Translations under genes and position numbers: made by a program
The notes under the pieces: generated by a model
What the model was told of the DNA's origin: nothing
Seen by the model: only the letters and a program-made list of their open reading frames with translations
Databases searched by the model: none
DNA from: Lentihominibacter excrementipullorum
GTDB lineage: Bacteria; Bacillota; Clostridia; Peptostreptococcales; Anaerovoracaceae
Direction: 5' to 3'
Length of the DNA: 27,129 nucleotides
Assembly (NCBI GenBank): GCA_018713975.1
Contig: DVOB01000081.1
Location: 1-27,129 of the forward strand
Part shown: positions 8,846 through 16,341 of the stretch, piece after piece
Position numbering within the stretch: position 1 is the stretch's first letter
Layout of the letters: each line of letters starts with the position of its first letter

Positions 8846-9098
8846 TGTTATCGACGCACAATAGGCATAAATTACGATTACGCGATGCTCACAGACGGTA
8901 CAAAATGCCTAAAATCCACAAAACACTCGGCATTTTGGCATAAAATCAACGGTTACCTGTCCGAAATATGCCTAAAACAATATCTAAAACTGATTTTTTA
9001 TTATTTCGCTATCAGAAGAGCTTGAAATACAACAGTCATTATGCCAATTGACAAACAAAATTCTCTGTTATAGGCATTTCTTGATGAGGCGATAACAG
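8846..9098. repeat. AT-rich block with 9-bp terminal inverted repeats and ATGCCTA motifs
   Basis: CTGTTATCG (8846-8854) and its exact reverse complement CGATAACAG (9090-9098) bound this block. Inside are ATGCCTA/TAGGCAT heptamers at 8863, 8905, 8968 and 9071 plus one-base variants near 8936 and 9041, in both orientations. The copies at 8905 and 8936 form an imperfect hairpin of about 10 bp. A second 7-bp inverted repeat (CTGTTAT 9065-9071 with ATAACAG 9092-9098) is nested at the right end. No convincing gene lies in 8799-9297. It resembles a miniature inverted-repeat element or a multi-site protein-binding array; no target-site duplication is evident, so its nature is unresolved. Confidence 0.55.
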
Positions 9099-9123
9099 GA
9101 GCTTACAGCCGCCAACCCGTATC

Positions 9124-9175
9124 AAAAAAGGCCTGTCGCCCTGACAGTTATTCCCCGTTAATGCGACAGCCTTTT
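9124..9175. terminator. Bidirectional intrinsic terminator between convergent genes
   Basis: AAAAAAGG-C-CTGTCGC (9124-9139) pairs with GCGACAG-CCTTTT (9163-9175) with one bulged C and a 23-nt loop. The A-run on the left becomes a T-run for - strand transcripts (the ABC exporter operon ending at 9298), and the right side is T-rich for + strand transcripts from the DUF1847 gene. Confidence 0.8.
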
Positions 9176-9297
9176 CTGTTTTATCTTTTCTATCCCCGCT
9201 TCCCCTCTTCGCGGCGATTTCTCACCGACCTTGATATCAGAAGCCTTTTCCCCAATAATATCCTCTCAGCTCTGCCGACACCTTTCCTGCCTTTTGC

Positions 9298-11205
9298 TTA
9301 CTCGGCAAAATTACCCGTATAGAGCTGATAATACTTGCCCTTCTCCTCGATGAGTTCGTCGTGGGTACCGCGTTCGATGATACGGCCCTGTTCCATTACC
9401 ATGATACAGTCAGAGTTCTTTACCGTCGACAACCGATGGGCTATGACGAAAGTAGTCCTGCCCTTCATCAGGCCGTCCATTCCGGCCTGAACCAGCTTCT
9501 CGGTACGGGTGTCTATGGAAGATGTGGCCTCGTCCAGTATCAGCGCCGGCGGATCGGCCACTGCGGCCCTGGCGATAGCCAGCAGCTGACGCTGGCCCTG
9601 GCTCAGGTTGGAACCGTCTCCCGTCAGCATAGTATCATATCCATCAGGCAATCTGCGTATAAACCCGTCAGCGTTGGCCAGCTCGGCAGCATTGATACAT
9701 TCTTCATCGGTAGCGTCCAGCTTGCCGTAACGTATATTGTCCATAACAGTACCTGTGAAAAGATGTGTATCCTGAAGGACCATACCCAGAGATCTCCTCA
9801 GATCCGGTTTTTTTATCTTATTTATGTTGATGCCATCGTAGCGGATCTTGCCGTCAGCGATATCATAGAACCTGTTTATCAGGTTTGTAATGGTAGTCTT
9901 GCCGGCGCCTGTCGCTCCTACGAATGCTATCTTCTGTCCCGGTTTGGCCCACAGGCTTATATCGTGAAGTACGATCTTATCATCCGTATATCCGAAATCC
10001 ACATTTTCGAATACTACTCCACCTTCCTGCTTCGTATATGTGACCGTTCCATCATCCTTGTGCGGATGTTTCCACGCCCACAGATTGGTCCTGACATCGG
10101 ATTCTGTCAGATCACCGTTCTCATCTTCTCTGGCGTTGACCAGTTCCACATAACCCTCGTCGCTCTCCGGCTCCTGATCCATCAGGCTGAATACACGATG
10201 AGCGCCTGCTGCGGCATTAACTACGAAATTGAACTGCTGGCTCACCTGAGTTATCGGATTGGTGAAACTCTTGTTGAGACCAACGAAAGTGACTACCGTA
10301 CCGATGGTCACTCCTGCCCATCCGTTTATCCCGAGAACAGCGCCGACTATAGCCACTAAAGCATAGCTTATCCAGCCGATATTGGCGTTGACCGGCATCA
10401 GCAGGTTAGCATAGCTGTTGGCTTTATTGGTACTGTCTCTCAGCTCCTCATTGACCTTTCGAAAATCCTCTATGGCCTCCTGTTCATGACAGAAAACCTT
10501 GACTACCTTCTGTCCATCCAGCATTTCCTCAATGAATCCATCTACGACACCCAGATCCATCTGTTGTTTGATATAAAACCTTCCTGACTTCTTGGAAAGG
10601 CTGGCAGTGACCATCAGCATAGCTATCGCCGTCAATATTGAGATCACCGTCAGCACTGGATTGAGGATTATCATAGTCACCAGAGTGGCTGTCAACGTGA
10701 TCAGTGAATTTATTATCTGTGGAACGCTCTGGCTCAGCATCTGTCTCAGCGTATCCACATCATTGGTATATACCGACATGATGTCGCCATGGGCGTGAGT
10801 ATCAAAATACTTGATAGGCAGAGATTCCATCCTGTAAAAGAGATCGTCTCTCAGACGGAGCATGGTTCCCTGGCTGACCGTGACCATTATCCTGGTATAA
10901 GCATACGCCGTTATGACACCGACCCCCAGGACACATACGAGACGGATAAGATCCGCCGCCAGACCGCTGAAATCGCTGGTCCCGCTGGCCAGCATCGGAG
11001 CTATATAATCGTCTACCAATGTCTGTGGGAACGTCGCTCCGATGACCGTCGCGATGGCTGTTATCAGGATACAGAGTATAACGATAGCAAATCGTCCTTT
11101 ATAATAGTGAAGCATATATTTTATCACCCGGGTTATGACCCCGGTAGCCGTATGGACTCTGCCGCCCGGCTTCTTTTCTTTCATGTTCCTTTTGTTGTCT
11201 TCCAT
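9298..11205 (-). CDS. ABC exporter half-transporter, permease-ATPase (canonical NBD partner)
   Basis: This 635-residue protein has an N-terminal six-helix exporter domain (about residues 30-340) and a C-terminal nucleotide-binding domain. Between them is a longer acidic linker (about 345-400), common in the larger subunit of clostridial heterodimeric exporters. The NBD shows Walker A GATGAGKTT, Q-loop LQDTHLF, signature LSQGQ (degenerate, Gln for the first Gly), Walker B LILDE with the catalytic Glu, and the switch His in IAHRLSTV. It is encoded 27 nt downstream of its partner (11233-12972), with AAAGGAGG before the ATG. The pair fits the BmrCD/TM287-288 type of multidrug-like exporter; the substrate is unknown. 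A lipid or peptide exporter is also possible. Confidence 0.93.
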   Translation of the reverse strand: MEDNKRNMKEKKPGGRVHTATGVITRVIKYMLHYYKGRFAIVILCILITAIATVIGATFPQTLVDDYIAPMLASGTSDFSGLAADLIRLVCVLGVGVITAYAYTRIMVTVSQGTMLRLRDDLFYRMESLPIKYFDTHAHGDIMSVYTNDVDTLRQMLSQSVPQIINSLITLTATLVTMIILNPVLTVISILTAIAMLMVTASLSKKSGRFYIKQQMDLGVVDGFIEEMLDGQKVVKVFCHEQEAIEDFRKVNEELRDSTNKANSYANLLMPVNANIGWISYALVAIVGAVLGINGWAGVTIGTVVTFVGLNKSFTNPITQVSQQFNFVVNAAAGAHRVFSLMDQEPESDEGYVELVNAREDENGDLTESDVRTNLWAWKHPHKDDGTVTYTKQEGGVVFENVDFGYTDDKIVLHDISLWAKPGQKIAFVGATGAGKTTITNLINRFYDIADGKIRYDGININKIKKPDLRRSLGMVLQDTHLFTGTVMDNIRYGKLDATDEECINAAELANADGFIRRLPDGYDTMLTGDGSNLSQGQRQLLAIARAAVADPPALILDEATSSIDTRTEKLVQAGMDGLMKGRTTFVIAHRLSTVKNSDCIMVMEQGRIIERGTHDELIEEKGKYYQLYTGNFAE

Positions 11206-11232
11206 TATCCCTTTTCCTCCTTTCCTCTATCC

Positions 11233-12972
11233 TTAAGCCGGCTGGTCGAAATCGCCGCCGCCTTCCAGCTGCGAGTTGTATATTTCCTGATAGATATCAT
11301 TGCTTTTCAACAAGTTCTCATGAGTATCGAAGGCGTCTATCCTGCCGTTCTCCAGCACCAATATCCTGTCGGCCGACTGGACGCTGGAAACACGCTGTGC
11401 GATGATTATCTTTGTCGTACCCGGGATCTTTTCCGCGAAAGCTTCCCTTATCCTGGCGTCTGTAGCCGTATCGACAGCACTGGTAGAATCGTCCAGGATC
11501 AGCACTTTCGGCTTTTTCAGCAGCGCTCTGGCGATACAAAGTCGCTGTTTCTGACCGCCTGAAACGTTGGCCCCGCCCCGCTCTATCTTGGTCTCATATC
11601 CTTCCGGCATCTTGTCGATAAACTCGTCAGCACAGGCCGCCTTGCATGCTTCTATGCATTCTTCCCTTGTAGCGTCAGGATTCCCCCAGCGCAGGTTGTC
11701 GAGGATAGAACCGGAAAACAGCGTATTCTTCTGAAGCACTACAGAAACCTGATTTCTCAGGACTTCCGTGTCATATCTGCGCACGTCGAGTCCGCCTACG
11801 CACACTGAACCGCTGTCCACATCATACAGCCGGCATATGAGATTCACCAGGCTGCTCTTTCCGGAACCTGTACCGCCTATGACTCCGATAGTCTCCCCCG
11901 ATCTTATATGAAGGTCTATATCCGACAAAGCATTCTTGCCGCTGCCATGTTTGTATGAAAAATCCACATGATTGAAGTCGATGCTGCCGTCTTTCACCGT
12001 CATCACCGGGTTTTCCGGATCAGTCAGGTCCGGCTCCTCGCTCAGCACCTCACTGATACGACGTATGCTGGCCAGCGACATGCTGATGAGCACGACGATC
12101 ATGGAAAGCATCATCAGGCTCATCATGAGCGCCATGATATAACTGAAAAGACTGGTCAGATCACCAGTGGACATGGAGCCGCCTACGATGAACTGAGCGC
12201 CCAGCCACGATACGGAGATGATACAGAAATATATGGCTATCATCATAGCCGGGCTGTTGAAAGCCAGGAGCTTTTCCGCCTTGACCGAAAGATCGTAAAG
12301 CCCCCTGGACGCGCCGGAAAATTTCAGATTCTCATGCTCCTCACGGACAAATGCCTTTACTACTCTTATAGCCGTTATGTTTTCCTGAACGCTGGCGTTC
12401 AGATCATCATATCTGCGGAATACCTGTCTGAAGATCTTCAACGTCACCACCAGGATGGCCCCGATAACGACTACCAGGAACGCTATGGCGATCAGGAACA
12501 TGAGGCTGAGACGCGGGCTGATGATTATGCACATGATGTAACTGAACACCAGCGTCAGCGGCGAGCGGACAGCTATACGGATGACCATCATGAAGGCCAT
12601 CTGCACGTTGGTGATATCCGTCGTCATCCTGGTCACCAGTCCCGGTACACTGAATTTATCAATATTGGAGAAGGAGAAGGTCTGTATCTTCATATATATC
12701 CCTTCTCTGAGATTGGCCGCCAGCCCTGATGCCGCTCCCGCGGCGTTCTTTCCGGCCATGGCGCCGAAGAACAAACTCAGGAACGCCATGACGATTATCA
12801 ACGCTCCGTAACGATAGACCGCCGGCAGATTTTCCGCCTGGATGCCTCTGTCTATTATCATGGCCGTAACAAACGGTATGAGTATTTCCATGATCACTTC
12901 CAGCGTCGTGAAGCTGATACATCTAAATGTTTCCTTTTTATATTGCTTAAGCTGCTGTAAAACTTTTCTCAA
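11233..12972 (-). CDS. ABC exporter half-transporter, permease-ATPase (degenerate NBD partner)
   Basis: This 579-residue protein has a six-TM exporter domain (about 1-310) and an NBD with Walker A GGTGSGKSS, Q-loop VLQKNTLF, canonical signature VSGGQ, Walker B LILDD, and IIIAQRVSSV. The catalytic Glu is replaced by Asp and the switch His by Gln, so one ATP site is predicted to be degenerate. This matches asymmetric heterodimeric exporters, in which the partner supplies the intact residues. The start is a TTG at 12972 with AAGGGGG 7 nt upstream. It is the first gene of the two-gene operon, divergent from the LysR gene across a 153-nt gap. A weak extended -10-like TGCTTTAAT lies on the - strand at 13043-13051. 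Confidence 0.93.
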   Translation of the reverse strand: MRKVLQQLKQYKKETFRCISFTTLEVIMEILIPFVTAMIIDRGIQAENLPAVYRYGALIIVMAFLSLFFGAMAGKNAAGAASGLAANLREGIYMKIQTFSFSNIDKFSVPGLVTRMTTDITNVQMAFMMVIRIAVRSPLTLVFSYIMCIIISPRLSLMFLIAIAFLVVVIGAILVVTLKIFRQVFRRYDDLNASVQENITAIRVVKAFVREEHENLKFSGASRGLYDLSVKAEKLLAFNSPAMMIAIYFCIISVSWLGAQFIVGGSMSTGDLTSLFSYIMALMMSLMMLSMIVVLISMSLASIRRISEVLSEEPDLTDPENPVMTVKDGSIDFNHVDFSYKHGSGKNALSDIDLHIRSGETIGVIGGTGSGKSSLVNLICRLYDVDSGSVCVGGLDVRRYDTEVLRNQVSVVLQKNTLFSGSILDNLRWGNPDATREECIEACKAACADEFIDKMPEGYETKIERGGANVSGGQKQRLCIARALLKKPKVLILDDSTSAVDTATDARIREAFAEKIPGTTKIIIAQRVSSVQSADRILVLENGRIDAFDTHENLLKSNDIYQEIYNSQLEGGGDFDQPA

Positions 12973-13082
12973 TGTTAAACCCCCTTCTTGTAAGTCTTGT
13001 CGTTTACCTTTCGCTTGATTCCCAGCAATTCATATCCTTTTTATTAAAGCATATTTTCACTTGAAAAAGAAGCGAAAAAATG

Positions 13083-13101
13083 TCATTATTAATGATATAA
13101 A
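13083..13101 (+). promoter_or_regulatory. LysR-type box overlapping an extended -10 promoter
   Basis: TCATTATTAATGA (13083-13095) is a perfect 6-bp inverted repeat around a central T and fits the T-N11-A LysR-box pattern. Its last bases supply the TG of an extended -10 element (TG 13093-13094, TATAAA 13096-13101) for the LysR gene at 13126. A bound regulator would block its own promoter, suggesting autorepression; the same site may also control the divergent ABC operon (inference). Confidence 0.6.
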
Positions 13102-13125
13102 CGCAATAATAGGAGGAGATTCAAA

Positions 13126-14001
13126 TTGAATACACAACAATTGGAAACCTTTGTCCAGGTGGCGGAGAACCTGAATTTCGCCAGAGCTGCCGAGGCTCTC
13201 AATATCACTCAGTCAGCCGTCTCACGCCAGATACACGCGCTGGAGGACGAGCTGGGAGCCAAGCTGCTCCACAGGACCACCAGGACAGTAACTCTCACCC
13301 CTGCAGGCATCAGCTTCCTCACCGACGCGAAGCACATCATCGGCAGGCTGAAATTCGCCGTGGGAAAAATACAGCACCAGACCGACTCCGACATACAGAT
13401 TCTGTCAATCGGCTGCGGCAACGACGCCCATCTGGAATTTCTCCACAAAGCTCTGTCCGTATGCCACGACGAGATCCCGGCCTTCCATCCTTTCCTGAGG
13501 ATAATCTCCCACAGATCCCTGCTGAATCTCTTCTATCAGGGGGAGATCGAAGTGCTGGCAGGATTCAGGAATGATATCCCTGTCAAAGGAGGTATCATTT
13601 TCAACGAGATCTCCCGCCTTTCCCTGTGCTGCGTACTCCCCAGATCACATCCCTACGCCAATAAGGAGAAAATCTATCAGCAGGAGCTCCGCTCGGAAAG
13701 TCTGGTCACATGCAGCTCCTACGCCATACCGGGACAGGCCATCGAATATCAGAACAGAATAGCCGAATACATGTCTCCTGAGGCAGTCCATCCCTGTGAC
13801 AATCCTCAGGCGGCTCTGGCTCTCGTTCGTGCCGGATACGGATATTCCATCCTTCCCGAAAGCAGGTTTCACGACGACGGACTGTGTTACATCCCGCTGG
13901 CCGATCCGGAGTCGGGACCACTGTCATGTGGGCTCTTTTACAAAAAAGGGGCTTCCAACCCTCTCCTGAAAAAATTCATTTCCATCGCGGAAAAGGTGTG
14001 A
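13126..14001 (+). CDS. LysR family transcriptional regulator
   Basis: This 291-residue DNA-binding protein has the classic N-terminal winged helix-turn-helix (about 1-60: LETFVQVAENLNFARAAEALNITQSAVSRQI and then EDELGAKLLHRTTRTVTLTPAG), followed by a periplasmic-binding-fold effector domain. The start is a TTG with a strong AGGAGGAG 7 nt upstream. It is divergent from the ABC exporter operon, the usual place for a LysR protein to control its neighbour, and lies just before vanR in the same direction but with a separate vanR promoter between. The effector cannot be predicted. No intrinsic terminator is visible after it. Confidence 0.93.
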   Translation: MNTQQLETFVQVAENLNFARAAEALNITQSAVSRQIHALEDELGAKLLHRTTRTVTLTPAGISFLTDAKHIIGRLKFAVGKIQHQTDSDIQILSIGCGNDAHLEFLHKALSVCHDEIPAFHPFLRIISHRSLLNLFYQGEIEVLAGFRNDIPVKGGIIFNEISRLSLCCVLPRSHPYANKEKIYQQELRSESLVTCSSYAIPGQAIEYQNRIAEYMSPEAVHPCDNPQAALALVRAGYGYSILPESRFHDDGLCYIPLADPESGPLSCGLFYKKGASNPLLKKFISIAEKV

Positions 14002-14086
14002 GGCAGGCCGGACCGGAAGGCTGTGTGGGTGGAGGATCGGGCCGGTTCAAAGGGGCGTATCAAGGATGATCATATGAGAAGGCCGT

Positions 14087-14115
14087 GATCCCCGTCAAGT
14101 CGCGATCCCCGTCAA
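14087..14115 (+). repeat. 12-bp direct repeat upstream of vanR
   Basis: GATCCCCGTCAA occurs at 14087-14098 and 14104-14115, a 17-bp period, inside the 247-nt gap between the LysR gene and vanR. Its centre is about 100 nt upstream of the vanR -35. It could be an operator or upstream activator site, but no matching copy was seen near the ligase gene. Confidence 0.5.
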
Positions 14116-14198
14116 AATGAACCGATCGAGATATTCTGACCGTCCGTGTCCGGCCGGCAATCACCCAATGCCTAACCCCTGCCTGCTGACAAAGACAA

Positions 14199-14227
14199 TT
14201 GCTTTTCCTCATCCCCTCTGATATACT
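14199..14227 (+). promoter_or_regulatory. vanRS promoter
   Basis: TTGCTT (14199-14204), a 17-nt spacer, and TATACT (14222-14227) form a good vegetative sigma-70-type promoter. Transcription would begin about 14234, only some 15 nt before the vanR ATG, leaving AAGGTGG as ribosome binding site. Confidence 0.75.
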
Positions 14228-14248
14228 TGTGCCGGAAAAGGTGGTATC

Positions 14249-14977
14249 ATGAAAAACGCTGCGAAAGAAAAAATATTGATAGTTGACGACGAGACAGCCA
14301 TCGCTGACCTGATGGAGGTCTATCTGAAAAACGAAGGATACGATGTCCTCAAATTTTATGACGGAAAAAGCGCGATCAAGTGTATCGACAACGAAACGGA
14401 TATCGATCTGGCGCTGCTGGATGTGATGCTGCCTGATATGGACGGCTTCTCCATTTGCCTCCATATCAGGGAAAAACACTTCTATCCCGTGATCATGCTG
14501 ACGGCTAAGGTGGAGGACATGGATAAGATAACAGGACTTACCCTGGGTGCCGACGACTACATCACAAAGCCCTTCAATCCGTTAGAAGTAGTGGCCCGCG
14601 TCAAGACTCAGCTGCGCCGCTACAGACGATACAACGACGCCGGAGCAGCCGGCTCCGTCGATGCTGCCAACACGGACCCTGATGAGCTGGATATCCGCAA
14701 TCTGCACATTTCCAAGGCAAGCCACAAATGCCTCCTCAATGGCAGGGAGCTGACCCTGACACCCATGGAGTTCTCCATCCTGTGGTACCTGTGTCAGCAT
14801 CGCGGGAAGGTCGTCTCATCAGAAGAGCTGTTCGAGGCCGTCTGGGGCGAGAAATACATAGATAATAACAACACCGTCATGGCTCACATCGCCCGTCTCC
14901 GTGAAAAGATGGGAGAGCCTGCGAGAAAACCTAAATTTATAAAGACAGTCTGGGGGGTGGGCTATACAATTGAGTAA
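14249..14977 (+). CDS. vanR: VanR-type OmpR-family response regulator
   Basis: This 242-residue two-domain regulator activates glycopeptide-resistance genes. The receiver domain has the acidic pair in LIVDDE, phospho-acceptor Asp58 in ALLDVMLPDMDG, Thr85 and Lys107 in DYITKPFNPLEVVARVKTQLRRY, a stretch closely resembling VanR proteins. The C-terminal winged helix (about 150-242) includes LTPMEFSILWYL, the VSSEELFEAVWGE segment and the GVGYTIE end. It starts at an ATG with AAGGTGG close upstream. The stop overlaps the vanS TTG start by 8 nt. The Van assignment rests on the sequence and on the downstream ligase-VanXY-VanT genes. Confidence 0.92.
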   Translation: MKNAAKEKILIVDDETAIADLMEVYLKNEGYDVLKFYDGKSAIKCIDNETDIDLALLDVMLPDMDGFSICLHIREKHFYPVIMLTAKVEDMDKITGLTLGADDYITKPFNPLEVVARVKTQLRRYRRYNDAGAAGSVDAANTDPDELDIRNLHISKASHKCLLNGRELTLTPMEFSILWYLCQHRGKVVSSEELFEAVWGEKYIDNNNTVMAHIARLREKMGEPARKPKFIKTVWGVGYTIE

Positions 14978-16100
14978 TAAAAACAGTGCTTCTCAACGAA
15001 GCCGCCTTTCGAGGCAGATCCTCGCGAAATACTTTCTTTCAGTCATCGGTTTCATCGTAGCCTTTGTGGCGATCGTCCTGATACTCTGGCGCGTTTCCGC
15101 CACTATCACCTGGTACGAGGACGACCTGCTGTATCGTTCCCTGATATACGTGCGGGAATACATCCTTCTGTTCGGAGGCATTCCCCTCATCCTGGGCATC
15201 GTCCTTATAACATACTACTTCATATCCAGGCCTCTGCGATACCTGGATCAGGTGGTAGAGGCGTCGGAACAGCTGATGACATCCGGAGATGAACCCGTAG
15301 AGCTGCCTGCCGATCTGAAGACTGTCCAGGACGAGATGAACCTGCTCCGGGAACAAAACATCCGCAGCAGACGGGCCGCCAGAGAAGCCGAGCAACGGAA
15401 AAACGACCTGATAGTATATCTGGCTCACGACCTGAAAACACCGCTCACCGGCGTGACAGGCTATCTAAGTCTGCTCCGTGACGAACCGGATATCTCAGAT
15501 ACCACCCGCAGCAAATATCTGAGCATCGCCCTGGAAAAAGCCCAGCGCCTGGAAGATCTGATAAATGAATTCTTTGAAATCACCCGCTTCAATCTCTCCT
15601 CCATATCGCTGGAGCTGGAACGGACCAACCTTACAAGGATGTTGGAGCAGATCACCTACGAATTCAGCCCTGTCCTGTCTGAGAAAAATCTGATGATCGA
15701 CACTCAGCTGGAACCGGATACGGAAATCACGTGCGACCGCGACAAGCTGGAACGGGTCTTCGATAACCTCATCAGGAACGCCATAAACTACAGCTATCCT
15801 GATTCGACCATTTGCTTTTTTATGGAGCATACAGACCTGCCTGCCCCAGGCGCTCTCATCACTGTAAAGAACCATGGGAAAACCATTCCTGCCGACAAGC
15901 TGGAGCGCATATTCGAGCAATTCTTCCGACTGGATCCGGCTCGTTCCGCATCCACGGGAGGATCCGGTCTGGGGCTTGCCATCGCCAAAGAGATCGTAGC
16001 GACGCACGGGGGCCGCATCTCCGCGTCCAGCCGGGATGAAACCATCACCTTCACGGTTTTCCTGCCGGAAAAGCCCCCTCAACCGGAGCCCTCTGCCTGA
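14970..16100 (+). CDS. vanS: VanS-type sensor histidine kinase
   Basis: This 376-residue membrane kinase would sense glycopeptide or cell-wall stress and phosphorylate VanR. Two TM helices (about 21-40 and 64-85) flank a very short external loop of about 20 residues. A HAMP-like linker follows, then the H-box LAHDLKTPLTGVTGYLSLL with His153, N-box NLIRNAINYS, and GSGLGLAIAKEIVATHGG. The start is a TTG within the last codons of vanR, with a G-rich GGGGGGTGGG upstream, so translation is probably coupled. The small sensor loop is typical of VanS proteins that do not bind ligand through a large extracellular domain (family knowledge). A terminator-like hairpin follows at 16183. Confidence 0.92.
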   Translation: MSNKNSASQRSRLSRQILAKYFLSVIGFIVAFVAIVLILWRVSATITWYEDDLLYRSLIYVREYILLFGGIPLILGIVLITYYFISRPLRYLDQVVEASEQLMTSGDEPVELPADLKTVQDEMNLLREQNIRSRRAAREAEQRKNDLIVYLAHDLKTPLTGVTGYLSLLRDEPDISDTTRSKYLSIALEKAQRLEDLINEFFEITRFNLSSISLELERTNLTRMLEQITYEFSPVLSEKNLMIDTQLEPDTEITCDRDKLERVFDNLIRNAINYSYPDSTICFFMEHTDLPAPGALITVKNHGKTIPADKLERIFEQFFRLDPARSASTGGSGLGLAIAKEIVATHGGRISASSRDETITFTVFLPEKPPQPEPSA

Positions 16101-16120
16101 TATTGTCCGATGTCATAAAA

Positions 16121-16160
16121 TCGTAAGGATTTCCCAATAAAAACTCAACATCTGACGTAT
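16121..16160 (+). promoter_or_regulatory. Possible VanR-binding sites ahead of the ligase operon
   Basis: TCGTAAGGATTT (16121-16132) resembles the TCGTAnGAAATT-type half-site described for enterococcal VanR, matching 9 of 11 defined positions as I recall that consensus. A second CGTA-containing site (ACGTATGTTCTC, from 16155) lies 34 nt later, about three helical turns. No clear -10/-35 pair is visible, which is common for activator-dependent promoters. Tentative. Confidence 0.35.
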
Positions 16161-16182
16161 GTTCTCCACATAAATGTCCCGT

Positions 16183-16221
16183 CCCGGTCTGGTACTGTTA
16201 AAGTACCGGGCCGGGATTTTT
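16183..16221 (+). terminator. Intrinsic terminator or attenuator between vanS and the ligase gene
   Basis: CCCGGTCTGGTAC (16183-16195) pairs with GTACCGGGCCGGG (16203-16215), 13 bp including two G-T wobbles, around a 7-nt loop. It is followed by A and TTTTT (16217-16221). It would end the vanRS transcript. If the ligase promoter lies upstream near the candidate VanR sites, it would instead sit in the ligase leader and act as an attenuator. Confidence 0.8.
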
Positions 16222-16272
16222 CATACCGGGGATGCGTCCGATAAAGCGAAGTGCCTGACATCCCAGCCTGAC

Positions 16273-16286
16273 GCCGCCTGTGCGGC
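16273..16286 (+). other. Small leader hairpin upstream of the ligase gene
   Basis: GCCGC (16273-16277) and GCGGC (16282-16286) form a perfect 5-bp stem with a 4-nt loop between the terminator and the ribosome binding site of the ligase gene. No function is assigned. Confidence 0.35.
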
Positions 16287-16341
16287 CGGCTGCTCCCCGA
16301 ACACAAAAGGCAAAAAGCAGAAAAGAGAGGAGACCTTACTT

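Noticed and set aside
8846..9098. CRISPR array as explanation for the repeated ATGCCTA motifs
   Set aside because: The motifs are only 7 nt, in mixed orientations and uneven spacing, and no cas genes are present.
11968..12729. A 253-codon + strand frame inside the ABC exporter gene
   Set aside because: His/Asp/Tyr-rich low-complexity translation typical of antisense reading of a membrane protein; no ribosome binding site.
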